Shown here piece by piece: positions 44,686 to 54,306 of a stretch of DNA of 64,000 nucleotides. The translations under genes and the position numbers were made by a program. Origin of the DNA: Chryseobacterium sp. Bi04 (GTDB lineage: Bacteria > Bacteroidota > Bacteroidia > Flavobacteriales > Weeksellaceae); the NCBI RefSeq assembly GCF_918698085.1, contig NZ_CAKKLP010000001.1:620001-684000 (forward strand), in the 5' to 3' direction. How positions within the stretch are numbered: position 1 is the first letter of the stretch; each line of letters starts with the position of its first letter. A model generated the notes under the pieces. That model did no database searches and was not told the origin of the DNA. It saw only the letters and a program-made list of their open reading frames with translations.

Positions 44686-45657
44686 ATGACAGCTCAATCA
44701 GTAATGATCCCATGGCAGGATCGCCCGGAAGGTAGCAATGATATCATGTGGAGGTTTTCCGAAAACCCGATCATTAACAGATATGCAATACCAACGTCAA
44801 ACAGTATATTCAACAGTGCAGTGATTCCTTTTGAGGATGGATTTGCAGGGGTGTTCCGTTGTGATAACAAAGCGGTACAGATGAATATTTTTGCAGGTTT
44901 CAGTAAAGATGGAATCAACTGGAAAATCAATCATGACCCAATTGAAATGAAGGCCGGAAACACAGAGATGATTGAATCTGACTACAAATATGATCCCCGC
45001 GTTACTTTTATCGAAGATCGTTACTGGATTACATGGTGTAACGGATATAACGGACCTACCATCGGAATTGGATATACTTTTGATTTTAAAGAATTTTTCC
45101 AGTGCGAAAATGCTTTTCTGCCGTTCAATAGAAATGGAGTGCTTTTCCCTGAAAAAATCAATGGAAAATATGCGATGCTGAGCCGCCCGAGTGATAACGG
45201 GCATACACCTTTTGGAGATATTTATATCAGCTACAGTCCTGATATGAAATACTGGGGAGAGCACCGTTGCGTAATGAAAGTAACGCCTTTTGAAGACAGT
45301 GCATGGCAGTGTACAAAAATCGGGGGAGGTCCGGTTCCTATCAGAACAGAAGAAGGATGGCTGCTTTTCTATCATGGGGTAATCAATACCTGCAGAGGGT
45401 TCAGATATTCAATGGGAGCGGCATTACTGGATCTTGAAGATCCTACAAAAGTATTGTACAGAACAAAGCCTTATCTGCTGGCTCCGGCAGAAGTGTATGA
45501 ACTGACAGGAGACGTGCCGAATGTGGTTTTCCCATGTGCTGCACTAACTGAAGGGGATAAAGTAAGCGTATATTATGGTGCTGCCGATACAGTGGTGGCT
45601 ATAGCGTTTGGATATATTTCAGAAATTATTGATTTTATGAAAAAAAATTCAATCTAA
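44686..45657 (+). CDS. GH130 beta-mannoside phosphorylase
   Basis: A 323-aa cytosolic five-bladed propeller enzyme without a signal peptide. GH130 markers: [49 protein letters not shown], and [21 protein letters not shown]. The reaction is phosphorolysis of beta-mannosides. In an N-glycan locus the likely substrate is Man-beta-1,4-GlcNAc, giving mannose-1-phosphate and GlcNAc, as for the Bacteroides enzymes of this family. The exact subfamily cannot be set without alignment. It is followed directly by a 30-codon gene (TAA then ATG). Confidence 0.93.
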   Translation: MTAQSVMIPWQDRPEGSNDIMWRFSENPIINRYAIPTSNSIFNSAVIPFEDGFAGVFRCDNKAVQMNIFAGFSKDGINWKINHDPIEMKAGNTEMIESDYKYDPRVTFIEDRYWITWCNGYNGPTIGIGYTFDFKEFFQCENAFLPFNRNGVLFPEKINGKYAMLSRPSDNGHTPFGDIYISYSPDMKYWGEHRCVMKVTPFEDSAWQCTKIGGGPVPIRTEEGWLLFYHGVINTCRGFRYSMGAALLDLEDPTKVLYRTKPYLLAPAEVYELTGDVPNVVFPCAALTEGDKVSVYYGAADTVVAIAFGYISEIIDFMKKNSI

Positions 45658-45750
45658 ATGAGGTTCTTTAATATGTTGATCAGCTTAATTCCCTTTATTA
45701 TTGGGATCTTTGTAATGGTTTTCATATTTTTAAACCAATTTTTAAAATAA
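45658..45750 (+). CDS. 30-residue predicted membrane peptide in the N-glycan locus
   Basis: Met-Arg-Phe-Phe-Asn followed by an almost unbroken hydrophobic stretch (MLISLIPFIIGIFVMVFIFL) and the tail NQFLK. Its ATG follows the GH130 stop with no gap (TAAATG), so it would be translated by coupling. It ends 21 bp before the next GH92 gene. A single transmembrane helix with a short polar end suits a small subunit or regulator of a membrane protein, such as the transporter two genes upstream. It is short enough to be missed by gene finders. Reality is likely, function unknown. Confidence 0.6.
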   Translation: MRFFNMLISLIPFIIGIFVMVFIFLNQFLK

Positions 45751-45771
45751 AAAAATACTGATACTCTTATC

Positions 45772-48003
45772 ATGAAAAAAGAATTGCTTATCTGTTTTTT
45801 TACAGTCCTGGTTTCTACGGTGAATGCCCAACAACAAAAGGGTGATATCTTGTCCTGGGTAGATCCTTTTATCGGAACAGGAGGCCACGGCCATACGTTT
45901 CCGGGAGCTACCACACCGTTTGGGATGATTCAGCTAAGCCCCGATCAGAATACAAAAAGTGGAGACTGGGACTGGTGTTCCGGTTACCATTACAGCAGTA
46001 AGACGATCATGGGATTCAGTCATAATCACCTTAGTGGAACAGGATGGGCAGATCTTGGAGATATTCTGGTTATGCCTACTGTGGGTCAGGTAAAGATGGT
46101 TCCGGGATCAGAAGATAAGCCTGAGACAGGTTACCGCTCAAAATTTAGCCATGAAAAAGAAACGGCGGCACCGGGATATTATTCTGTAATGCTTGACAGC
46201 TATGGAATCAAAGCCGAGCTTACCGCTTCCCCAAGAGTGGGATTTCATAAGTATACATTCCCCAAGAGTGATGAATCCAATATCATTATTGATCCGACCA
46301 ATAAAATTTTTGGAAATATTTACCATACCCTGGTGAGTGTAGAAGGCAATAATAAAATAAAAGGATACTGCTACAGCAATGGTTGGGGAGGTAAGCGATT
46401 TGCTTATTTCGTGATGGAGTTTTCAAAACCGTTTAAATCTTACGGGGTGTATGCGGAAGGGAAAATAAAAAATAACGAAAAAATTGCCCTTGCTAAGGAC
46501 GCGAAAGCTTTTGTAAGGTTTTCTACAGAAGATAATGAAAGTATCGAAGTGAAAGTTTCTTTATCTCCGGTAAGTACAGAAAATGCACAGGAGAACTTTG
46601 ATGCTGAGGCTACGAATGTGGATTTTGCAAAAGCTAAAGAAACGGCACAAAAGACATGGAGAGACCTTATCGGAAGATTTCAGGTGACAGGAGGTACAGA
46701 CAGTCAGAGAAAGATTTTCTACACAGGGGTTTATCATACATTTATAGCTCCTAACCTTTATATGGATACCAACGGAGATTATGTGGCAGCTCAGGAAAAC
46801 ATGAATACCAAATGGTTTACCAACTACAGCACCTATTCTTACTGGGATGGCTTCAGAGCAACCCATCCTCTGCTGACCATTATGGATCAGAAACATACCA
46901 AAGAATTTGCCAATTCCCTGATCAGCAGATATACAGACCGTAAAGACCATATGCCCATCTGGGAACTATGCGGATATGATAATTTCTGTATGCTTGGCTA
47001 TCACAGTGTATCGGTCATTTGGGATGCTATTTCAAAGGGGGTACCGGGTATTGATGCTGAAAAAGCGTTTGCTGCCATGAAAGATGCTTCTTTAACAGAT
47101 AAAATGAGCAGCAGTGACGGCGGAGGAGGTCTCAACGATTATATTAAGCTGGGATATTCTCCTTCAGAGAACGGAGCTTCTGTTTCTGCCACTCTTGAAT
47201 ATGCTTATGATGACTGGTGTATTCAGCAGCTTGCAGAAAAACTGGGTAAAAAAGAGGATGCAGAAGTCTATAAAAAACGTTCCATGAACTTCCTGAACAC
47301 CTTCAATAAAGAAAATAACCATTTCTGGCCAAGACAGAAAGATGGAAAATTCTTAGCAGATTTTGCACTGAACGACTGGAAAAAGCTTCAGCCGCATTGG
47401 GTTTCAGGGAATATCTGGGCATATGATTTTTTTGTCCCTCATCAGATTGATGAAATGATGAACCTGTACGGAGGGAAAAAAGGTTTTGAAGAAAAACTGG
47501 ATAAAACATTTACAGAAGCTCTTAATATGCAGGGAGAACAGCATGTGGATATTTCAGGATTCATCGGTTCTTTAGGATTTGGAGACGAACCGGGGCATCA
47601 TGTTCCATATCTGTATAATTATGCGGGAAGTCCTTATAAGACTCAGAAAATGATTAAATATATCCGTGATAATATGTATGCAGCTAAGCCTGATGGAATT
47701 GTGAATAATGAAGACTGCGGACAAATGTCAGCATGGTATATTTTCTCTTCATTAGGATTTTATCCGGTGACACCGGGGAAACCAGTCTATGCAATTGGCG
47801 CTCCTCAGTTTCCTAAAGCTTCATTGCAGCTGGAAAATGGGAAAACATTTACCGTGGTAGCGGACAAGATATCCGATAAAAATATCTATGTTCAGAAAAT
47901 GTTCCTGAATGGGAAAGAGTACAAGAGCTGGGAATTGAACCACAGTGATATTATGAATGGCGGAGAGCTGAGATTTGTAATGGGAAGTAAGCCTGTAAAA
48001 TAA
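45772..48003 (+). CDS. GH92 alpha-mannosidase (first copy)
   Basis: A 743-aa calcium-dependent exo-acting alpha-mannosidase with a signal peptide (LLICFFTVLVSTVNAQ). GH92 features: VDPFIGTGGHGHTFPGATTP, GFSHNHLSGTGWADLGDI, the aromatic/acidic SYWDGFRATHPLLTIMD and the C-terminal NNEDCGQMSAWYIFSSLGFYPV, which holds the catalytic Glu/Asp region. GH92 enzymes remove terminal alpha-1,2-, 1,3- or 1,4-mannose; linkage cannot be told from sequence by eye. It is periplasmic or surface-attached. The second copy is at 54307. Confidence 0.95.
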   Translation: MKKELLICFFTVLVSTVNAQQQKGDILSWVDPFIGTGGHGHTFPGATTPFGMIQLSPDQNTKSGDWDWCSGYHYSSKTIMGFSHNHLSGTGWADLGDILVMPTVGQVKMVPGSEDKPETGYRSKFSHEKETAAPGYYSVMLDSYGIKAELTASPRVGFHKYTFPKSDESNIIIDPTNKIFGNIYHTLVSVEGNNKIKGYCYSNGWGGKRFAYFVMEFSKPFKSYGVYAEGKIKNNEKIALAKDAKAFVRFSTEDNESIEVKVSLSPVSTENAQENFDAEATNVDFAKAKETAQKTWRDLIGRFQVTGGTDSQRKIFYTGVYHTFIAPNLYMDTNGDYVAAQENMNTKWFTNYSTYSYWDGFRATHPLLTIMDQKHTKEFANSLISRYTDRKDHMPIWELCGYDNFCMLGYHSVSVIWDAISKGVPGIDAEKAFAAMKDASLTDKMSSSDGGGGLNDYIKLGYSPSENGASVSATLEYAYDDWCIQQLAEKLGKKEDAEVYKKRSMNFLNTFNKENNHFWPRQKDGKFLADFALNDWKKLQPHWVSGNIWAYDFFVPHQIDEMMNLYGGKKGFEEKLDKTFTEALNMQGEQHVDISGFIGSLGFGDEPGHHVPYLYNYAGSPYKTQKMIKYIRDNMYAAKPDGIVNNEDCGQMSAWYIFSSLGFYPVTPGKPVYAIGAPQFPKASLQLENGKTFTVVADKISDKNIYVQKMFLNGKEYKSWELNHSDIMNGGELRFVMGSKPVK

Positions 48004-48035
48004 GACTCATAAAAATAAACGAAATAAAAGTATCA

Positions 48036-49463
48036 ATGGAAAGGAGAAATTTTATTAAAACAAGTGCACTGGCAGGAGCCGGATTGCTGTTTACACAGAA
48101 TGTTTTTGCTAAGAATCTGGTTATGGACGATTTTCCTATTGTTCGTGTTCCAAAGGATAAAAGACATTTTACCAGTGAATCCGTAGAAAGTGCTATTGCA
48201 GCTTTTAAAAAGAAAGTAAAAAATAAAGAATTAAACTGGCTTTTTGAAAACTGTTTTCCGAATACATTAGATACGACTGTTTTTTACAGTGAAAGCAACG
48301 GAACTCCGGATACGTATGTGATTACGGGTGATATTGATGCCATGTGGCTCCGTGACAGCTCTGCCCAGGTTTTTCCTTATCTGCAGTTTTCAAAGAAGGA
48401 TGAAAAACTTCACAAACTTATTTCAGGGGTTATCTATAAACAGACGAAGTTTATTCTTAAAGACCCTTATGCCAATGCATTTTATAATGATGACAAAAAA
48501 ATAAGTAAGTGGAAAGAATATGATCATACAGATATGAAACCCGGTACCCATGAAAGGAAGTGGGAGATAGACTCATTGTGTTATCCTATCCGTCTGGCTT
48601 ATCATTTTTGGAAAACAACAGGAGATACAAAACCTTTTGATGCTAATTGGCTGCAGGGCATTAAACTTACGCTGCAGACATTTACAGAGCAGCAGAGGAA
48701 AAAAGATCTGGGGCCTTACAAATTTGAACGTACAACGGCTTGGGCTACAGATGGGGTTCCTATGGGAGGATATGGATATCCTACAAAACCTGTTGGGCTG
48801 ATCAGCTCTATGTTCCGTCCAAGTGATGATGCTACGATTTATGGATTTTTAATTCCTTCTAATTTATTTGCGGTAATAAGCCTACGTCAGGCAGCAGAGA
48901 TGGTTTCTCAGATCAAAAATGAAAAAGGATTGGCTCAGCAACTTACAAGCCTTGCCGATGAGGTGGATGCTGCCATTAAAAAATATGGAATTTATAATCA
49001 TCCTGAATATGGAAAAATATATGCTTTTGAAGTCAATGGCTTTGGAAGTTATAACCTGATGGATGATGCCAATTGCCCTAGTTTATTAGGTCTGCCTTAT
49101 TTAGATGCCGTAAAAGCAGATGACCCTGTGTATATGAACACAAGAAAATTCGTCTGGTCAGAAAATAATCCATTCTTTTTCAAGGGTAAACTGGCAGAAG
49201 GTATAGGAGGACCACACATTGGACTTGATATGATCTGGCCGATGAGTATCATTATGAAAGCACTCACCACCAAAGATACGGGTGAGATTAAATGGTGCAT
49301 AGACACCTTACAGAAAACGCACGGTGGGACAGGCTTTATGCATGAGTCCTTCCATAAAGACAACGACAAAAAATTCACCAGAGAATGGTTCGCATGGTCG
49401 AATACTTTATTTGGAGAATTATTATGGAAAACCTTTAATGAAAACCCGGAGCTGCTGACATAG
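48036..49463 (+). CDS. GH125 exo-alpha-1,6-mannosidase
   Basis: A 475-aa metal-independent alpha-mannosidase. The N-terminus ERRNFIKTSALAGAGLLF is a Tat-type signal (twin Arg), so it may be exported folded. GH125 motifs: DIDAMWLRDSSAQVFPYL, EIDSLCYPIRLAYHFW, and WATDGVPMGGYGYPTKPVG. It cleaves alpha-1,6-linked mannose, complementing GH92, which cannot. It lies 32 bp after GH92. The 112 bp before the next gene contain a GGTATG/CATACC hairpin. Confidence 0.94.
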   Translation: MERRNFIKTSALAGAGLLFTQNVFAKNLVMDDFPIVRVPKDKRHFTSESVESAIAAFKKKVKNKELNWLFENCFPNTLDTTVFYSESNGTPDTYVITGDIDAMWLRDSSAQVFPYLQFSKKDEKLHKLISGVIYKQTKFILKDPYANAFYNDDKKISKWKEYDHTDMKPGTHERKWEIDSLCYPIRLAYHFWKTTGDTKPFDANWLQGIKLTLQTFTEQQRKKDLGPYKFERTTAWATDGVPMGGYGYPTKPVGLISSMFRPSDDATIYGFLIPSNLFAVISLRQAAEMVSQIKNEKGLAQQLTSLADEVDAAIKKYGIYNHPEYGKIYAFEVNGFGSYNLMDDANCPSLLGLPYLDAVKADDPVYMNTRKFVWSENNPFFFKGKLAEGIGGPHIGLDMIWPMSIIMKALTTKDTGEIKWCIDTLQKTHGGTGFMHESFHKDNDKKFTREWFAWSNTLFGELLWKTFNENPELLT

Positions 49464-49575
49464 CCCCCTTATTTTATATTGCCTTTCTATATTAGGTATG
49501 TTTCTTTAAAATGGGCATACCCGGGGAGTAGTATATAAAATCCAAACACCAAAAACATCAAAATAATTTTATACT

Positions 49576-51981
49576 ATGAAAAAAAAATCCTTTTTTATGG
49601 CGCTGATGGCAATGATGCTTCAGTCAGGTTCTCTTCTCAATGCACAACAGCTTAATAATCCTGTCGGAATATGCTATGTGGAAGTAAATAACAACAATAT
49701 GCTGAATGCAGGATCCTATACCCTGCAGAACAGTGGAAAACAGCTCTTTGATGTCGCTATTATTTTTGCAGCCAACATTAATTATGATGTGTCCAAAAGC
49801 AGAGCCTACATCTCAAACAATAACAATGTTACTAAAGTATTGAATGATGTCAATACGTATGTGAAACCTTTACAGCAAAAAGGAATTAAGGTGTTACTTG
49901 ATATTCTGGGAAATCACCAGGGAGCCGGGATCTCCAACTTTCCGAATAGGGAAGCTGCGAAAGATTTTGCCTTACAAATAGCAAATACTGTTTATACATA
50001 CGGCCTGGATGGGGTAGACCTGGACGATGAATATGCTGATTATGGAAATAACGGAACAGGACAGCCCAACAGCAGCTCTTTTGTAATGCTGCTGCAGGAG
50101 CTTAAAGCGGCAATGCCTGATAAACTGATTACCTTCTATTATCTGGGCCCTGCAACTTCAAGACAGAGCTACAATGGAGATCAGGCCGGGAATTATATTG
50201 ATTACAGCTGGAATGCCTATTACGGGACATACAGCGCTCCCAGTGTACCTCCTCTTACCAAAGCTAAGCTTTCTGCTGCGGCAACATGGATCAATAATAC
50301 CTCTACTTCTACGCTTTCCAGTTTGGCTACCAATTCAAAAAATGACGGCTATGGCGTATTTATGTGGTATGACCTGCCGGGAACGAACATGGCCAGCTAT
50401 TTAAGTACAGGATCCAATATATTGTATAACCAAAATACATTATTGTCTGGCCAGCTTTATTCATGGACTCAGGGAGCAGCCTGTGATCCGCCGCTAGGAT
50501 TAGGAACCAGCAATCTTACAGGAACTTCTGCAAAATTAAACTGGACCTCCAGCGGCTTCCAGACTTACAATATAGATTATAAGCCGGCCGGTTCAACAAC
50601 CTGGACGAATGTAACAAGTAATTACACGGGAAGCAATATTGTGGTAAATAATCTGACAGCTGATACAGAATACGACTGGAGAATACAGTCTAACTGTTCT
50701 TCAACGTCAAAAAGTACCTACATTTTTGCCCCAAGATTTAACTCAGGAAACGGATGTGCCACTCCATCCAATTTAACGGCATCCAATACCCTTGGAACGA
50801 CCACCAAATTATCCTGGGATACCGTAGGAACAGCAGCTTCCTATACTTTACAATATAAAACTTCAGCAGCCACAACATGGACAACAGTTCCCAATATTAC
50901 CACCAATACATATACCCTTCAGAATCTGACTGCAAACACTAACTATGTATGGAAAATACAGTCTGTATGCGGAGGAACAACCACCAGTGCCTATTCAGCA
51001 GATACTCCATTCAATAGTGGGATCGTTCCTGTTACCAGTCCTGGTCCGAGATCTCTTTCTTTTAACGGCAGCAGCCAATACCTTAATGGCGGACAATTTA
51101 ATCTCAGTGGAAATGCTGTGACCTTTGAAGGCTGGGTAAAAGTAAATGCATTCAAAACCGCCTTCCCTTATATTTCGTCAGTAATCGGAATTGAAGTGGG
51201 AGATAATAATTCCGCAATACTAAGATTGGGAGATGCTAATCTTGCCAACAATAAACTGCAGTTCACCTTAAGTTTTGGTTCATCCCAGATAAAATTGAAC
51301 GGAAATACAGCTCTTAATGCCAATACATGGTATCATGTGGCAGCTACTTATGATGGTGCAGCTATGAAGCTCTATGTCAATGGTAATCTTGATGCAAGTA
51401 CTGTGGCTACCGGCAATTTTACAGCAAACGGTATCCTTTATATGGGCAGAAATTATGATAACTCCCGTGCACTTAACGGATCGCTGGATGAATTCAGAGT
51501 ATGGAAAAAAGCATTGACCGCTCAGGAAATCCTGGATAACAAATGTGATATTGCGGCTAGCTCAACGAGCCTGGAGGCCAACTGGAAAATGGATGACGGA
51601 AGTGGAAACGGAGCGGTAGATGCTACTCCAAACGGTCATTCCGCTACTTTAATCAGTATGTCGGATGCGAACTGGAAAACAGAAGTTCCTTGTCCTTCAT
51701 CTTTATCTGTAAAAACAGCAAAAGGAATTGAAAATAAACAGGAAAGTACAGCTTATCCGAATCCTGTTAAAAGAGGAGAAGATATTAAGTTTAGAATTGA
51801 CGACAGTTCTGCAAGCGAAATATCAGTGTATGGAGCTTCCGGAACATTGTCTAAAAAACAGAATATCAATCAAAATAATAATGTAGTTAATACACAGGAT
51901 TTGCCAGCCGGTACTTATCTTTACAAAATCACATCAGCCAATGGTAAGGTGATATCTTCCGGTAAAATACTTGTGAAGTAA
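49576..51981 (+). CDS. GH18 endo-beta-N-acetylglucosaminidase (Endo H/F1-like) with FnIII, LamG and T9SS domains
   Basis: An 801-aa secreted enzyme that cuts the GlcNAc-beta-1,4-GlcNAc core of N-glycoproteins. Domains in order: signal peptide (1-24); GH18 (about 25-290) very like Endo H, with NSGKQLFDVAIIFAANINYD and the catalytic DGVDLDDEYADYG (DxxDxDxE); two fibronectin type III domains (about 303-485); a LamG/concanavalin-like domain (about 494-690); C-terminal type A T9SS signal (TAYPNPV...LPAGTYLYKI...GKILVK). The Endo H similarity implies high-mannose and hybrid glycans. This enzyme starts the pathway by releasing glycans from host glycoproteins. Confidence 0.95.
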   Translation: MKKKSFFMALMAMMLQSGSLLNAQQLNNPVGICYVEVNNNNMLNAGSYTLQNSGKQLFDVAIIFAANINYDVSKSRAYISNNNNVTKVLNDVNTYVKPLQQKGIKVLLDILGNHQGAGISNFPNREAAKDFALQIANTVYTYGLDGVDLDDEYADYGNNGTGQPNSSSFVMLLQELKAAMPDKLITFYYLGPATSRQSYNGDQAGNYIDYSWNAYYGTYSAPSVPPLTKAKLSAAATWINNTSTSTLSSLATNSKNDGYGVFMWYDLPGTNMASYLSTGSNILYNQNTLLSGQLYSWTQGAACDPPLGLGTSNLTGTSAKLNWTSSGFQTYNIDYKPAGSTTWTNVTSNYTGSNIVVNNLTADTEYDWRIQSNCSSTSKSTYIFAPRFNSGNGCATPSNLTASNTLGTTTKLSWDTVGTAASYTLQYKTSAATTWTTVPNITTNTYTLQNLTANTNYVWKIQSVCGGTTTSAYSADTPFNSGIVPVTSPGPRSLSFNGSSQYLNGGQFNLSGNAVTFEGWVKVNAFKTAFPYISSVIGIEVGDNNSAILRLGDANLANNKLQFTLSFGSSQIKLNGNTALNANTWYHVAATYDGAAMKLYVNGNLDASTVATGNFTANGILYMGRNYDNSRALNGSLDEFRVWKKALTAQEILDNKCDIAASSTSLEANWKMDDGSGNGAVDATPNGHSATLISMSDANWKTEVPCPSSLSVKTAKGIENKQESTAYPNPVKRGEDIKFRIDDSSASEISVYGASGTLSKKQNINQNNNVVNTQDLPAGTYLYKITSANGKVISSGKILVK

Positions 51982-51997
51982 AATAAAATATAATAAA

Positions 51998-52034
51998 AAA
52001 ACTGCGTTATGTTCTTATGGCATAAGGCAGTTTT
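51998..52034 (+). terminator. Hairpin between GH18 and GH29 genes (attenuator)
   Basis: AAAACTGCgTTATG/CATAAgGCAGTTTT, a 14-bp stem with one mismatch. The T-run is short, so it probably lowers rather than stops transcription into the next gene. Confidence 0.6.
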
Positions 52035-52082
52035 ACCTGTTTTACCCGTTGAAGTTTAGAAAATAATTTAAAAAACCAAATC

Positions 52083-53417
52083 ATGTTAAAAAAAGTACTA
52101 TTAATAACACTGATGATGAGCTCTTATGTAGGGTTCTCACAGCAGAAAGACCAGCCTTCGCAGGTTAATCTTAAAGCAAGAACAGAATTTCAGAATGAAA
52201 AGTTTGGTATGTTCATCCATTTTGGATTATATAGTGAATTGGGCAGGGGAGAATGGGTGATGAATAATGATAATATCCCGGTGAATGATTATGCTAAACT
52301 GAAAGGTTTCTTTAATCCTATTGAATTTAATGCCAAAGATTATGTTTCAATGGCTAAAAATGCAGGGGTGAAATATATTACACTGGTTACGCGGCATCAT
52401 GATGGATTCAGCATGTGGGATACCAAGTATTCAGATTTTAATATTATGAATACCCCTTTCAAAAGAGATTTGGTAAAAGAACTGGCGGATGAATGCCATA
52501 AGCAGGGGATAAAAATAGTCTTTTATTATTCACTGCTGGATTGGACAAGAACTGATTATTCTTACTGGACGGGCCGCACCGGGAAAGGAACCGGCCGTAC
52601 TGAGAAAGGCAACTGGGGTGACTATATCCGGTTTATGAAAAATCAACTGACGGAATTATTAACCCAATACGGTGAGGTTTCCGGAATCTGGTTTGATGGA
52701 TATTGGGATCAGATGGAAGAAGAGAAGGCAGGCAGAAACGAAAAAACGTATGTAGATTGGAAAATGCCGGAGATCTACGAACTTATTCATAAGCTTCAGC
52801 CTCAGTGTCTTGTAGGGAATAACCATCATATTAGCCCTTTGGCGGGAGAAGACTTTCAGATGTTTGAAAGAGATATTCCGGGAGAAAATAAAGGTGGACT
52901 TAGCTTTCAGAAAACCTCACAGCTACCTTTGGAAACCTGTGAAACTTTAAACGGCTCCTGGGGATTTGACTTAAAAGATAACAAGAACAAAACAGGGAAA
53001 GAGCTTTTAGACTTATTGGTCAATGCAGCAGGAAGTAACGCCAATTTACTCATGAATGTAGGACCTATGCCTAATGGTAAAATTCCGGAACCTTTTATTC
53101 GCTCATTTACAGAAATCGGAGATTGGATGAAAGTTTATGGAGAAAGTATCTATGGGACAAGAGGAGGATATATGCCTAAACAGAAATGGGGAGCAATCAC
53201 TCAGAAGGAGGGTAAAATCTACGTTCATATTCTTAATAATAATGGAGGAAAAACAATTACGCTGGAGAAATTTCCATTTAAAAAGATTAGCTCTGCTTAT
53301 TTGCTGAAAGATAAAAAATCAATAAAATATAATTTAAAAAATAATATCTTAACATTTGATAGTTACTCTGTGGATAATGAAAACCCAGATGTTGTTATAG
53401 CTTTTGAAGGAAAATAA
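52083..53417 (+). CDS. GH29 alpha-L-fucosidase
   Basis: A 444-aa exported fucosidase with signal peptide KKVLLITLMMSSYVGFSQ. GH29 signatures: FGMFIHFGLYSELGRGEW, VTRHHDGFSMWDTKYSDFN, and SGIWFDGYW with nucleophile Asp205. It has the catalytic barrel and a short C-terminal beta domain, shorter than the fucosidase at 1-1064. In this locus it would remove fucose from core or antenna of N-glycans, keeping or inverting is not in question as GH29 retains. Expected location periplasm. Confidence 0.94.
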   Translation: MLKKVLLITLMMSSYVGFSQQKDQPSQVNLKARTEFQNEKFGMFIHFGLYSELGRGEWVMNNDNIPVNDYAKLKGFFNPIEFNAKDYVSMAKNAGVKYITLVTRHHDGFSMWDTKYSDFNIMNTPFKRDLVKELADECHKQGIKIVFYYSLLDWTRTDYSYWTGRTGKGTGRTEKGNWGDYIRFMKNQLTELLTQYGEVSGIWFDGYWDQMEEEKAGRNEKTYVDWKMPEIYELIHKLQPQCLVGNNHHISPLAGEDFQMFERDIPGENKGGLSFQKTSQLPLETCETLNGSWGFDLKDNKNKTGKELLDLLVNAAGSNANLLMNVGPMPNGKIPEPFIRSFTEIGDWMKVYGESIYGTRGGYMPKQKWGAITQKEGKIYVHILNNNGGKTITLEKFPFKKISSAYLLKDKKSIKYNLKNNILTFDSYSVDNENPDVVIAFEGK

Positions 53418-53429
53418 ATTGGAAAAATA

Positions 53430-54290
53430 ATGCAAAATATACTAGGAATAGATATTGGAGGATCTCATATCACGCTGGCTCAGGTAAGTCCTGAAAAACG
53501 CGAAATCATTTCTTCAACATATGTGCGGGAGCACGTCGATTCTTTTGACTCTAAAGAAATTATTTTTTCTGCATGGGTTTCAGCGATTGATAAAGCAGCT
53601 CATGATTTGAATAAAGAGGATCTTTTATTGGGAATTGCAATGCCCGGACCTTTCGATTATGAAAATGGAATATCCCTGATGCAGCAAGGGAAATTTATAG
53701 ACATCTATCAGGTTAATATCAAAGAAGAACTGGCCAAAAGATTGTTTATTTCTCAGGATCGGATACATTTTGTGAATGATGCTGCGGCCTTTATGGAAGG
53801 TGAAGTTTTTGGAGGTTGCGTGCAGGATTTTAACAAGGTTTTTGGAGTAACATTGGGAACAGGATTGGGGACTACTTTTTATAATGGGGAATTTGCGACT
53901 GATGAAGATTTGTGGGATTCACCGTTTAAAAACTCTATTTGTGAAGACTATCTGGCAACACGTTGGTTTGTTAATTATTACGCTGAATTAACGGGGGAGC
54001 AGGTTTCAGGAACCAAAGAACTGTTAGATAAACCTATTGAAATACAAACCAAAATATTTGATGAATATGCAGATTCTTTTTCCGAATTTGTCGTAAAATA
54101 CGTGAGCCATTATGAGCCCGAAGTTTTAGTAATAGGAGGGAATATTGCGAAAGCATATCCTTACTTTGAGAAACGGTTTATTCAGAATTTAACAAAGAAT
54201 AATATTAACTTGCCCGTTAGAATTTCTGCTATTTTTGAAGATGCAGCCATCTTAGGTGCAGCTAGTTATGCTTTGAAAAAGCTTAAATAA
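53430..54290 (+). CDS. ROK family sugar kinase without the zinc motif
   Basis: A 286-aa cytosolic kinase. ROK features: GIDIGGSHITLAQV (phosphate loop), FVNDAAAFMEGE (catalytic Asp) and GVTLGTGLGTTFY. The usual ROK zinc site (CxCGxxGC) is missing; the equivalent region reads SICEDYLATRW. Likely substrates from context are mannose, GlcNAc or glucose. It starts 12 bp after the fucosidase gene and belongs to the same transcript. Confidence 0.9.
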   Translation: MQNILGIDIGGSHITLAQVSPEKREIISSTYVREHVDSFDSKEIIFSAWVSAIDKAAHDLNKEDLLLGIAMPGPFDYENGISLMQQGKFIDIYQVNIKEELAKRLFISQDRIHFVNDAAAFMEGEVFGGCVQDFNKVFGVTLGTGLGTTFYNGEFATDEDLWDSPFKNSICEDYLATRWFVNYYAELTGEQVSGTKELLDKPIEIQTKIFDEYADSFSEFVVKYVSHYEPEVLVIGGNIAKAYPYFEKRFIQNLTKNNINLPVRISAIFEDAAILGAASYALKKLK

Positions 54291-54306
54291 ATAATAAAAC
54301 GATACA

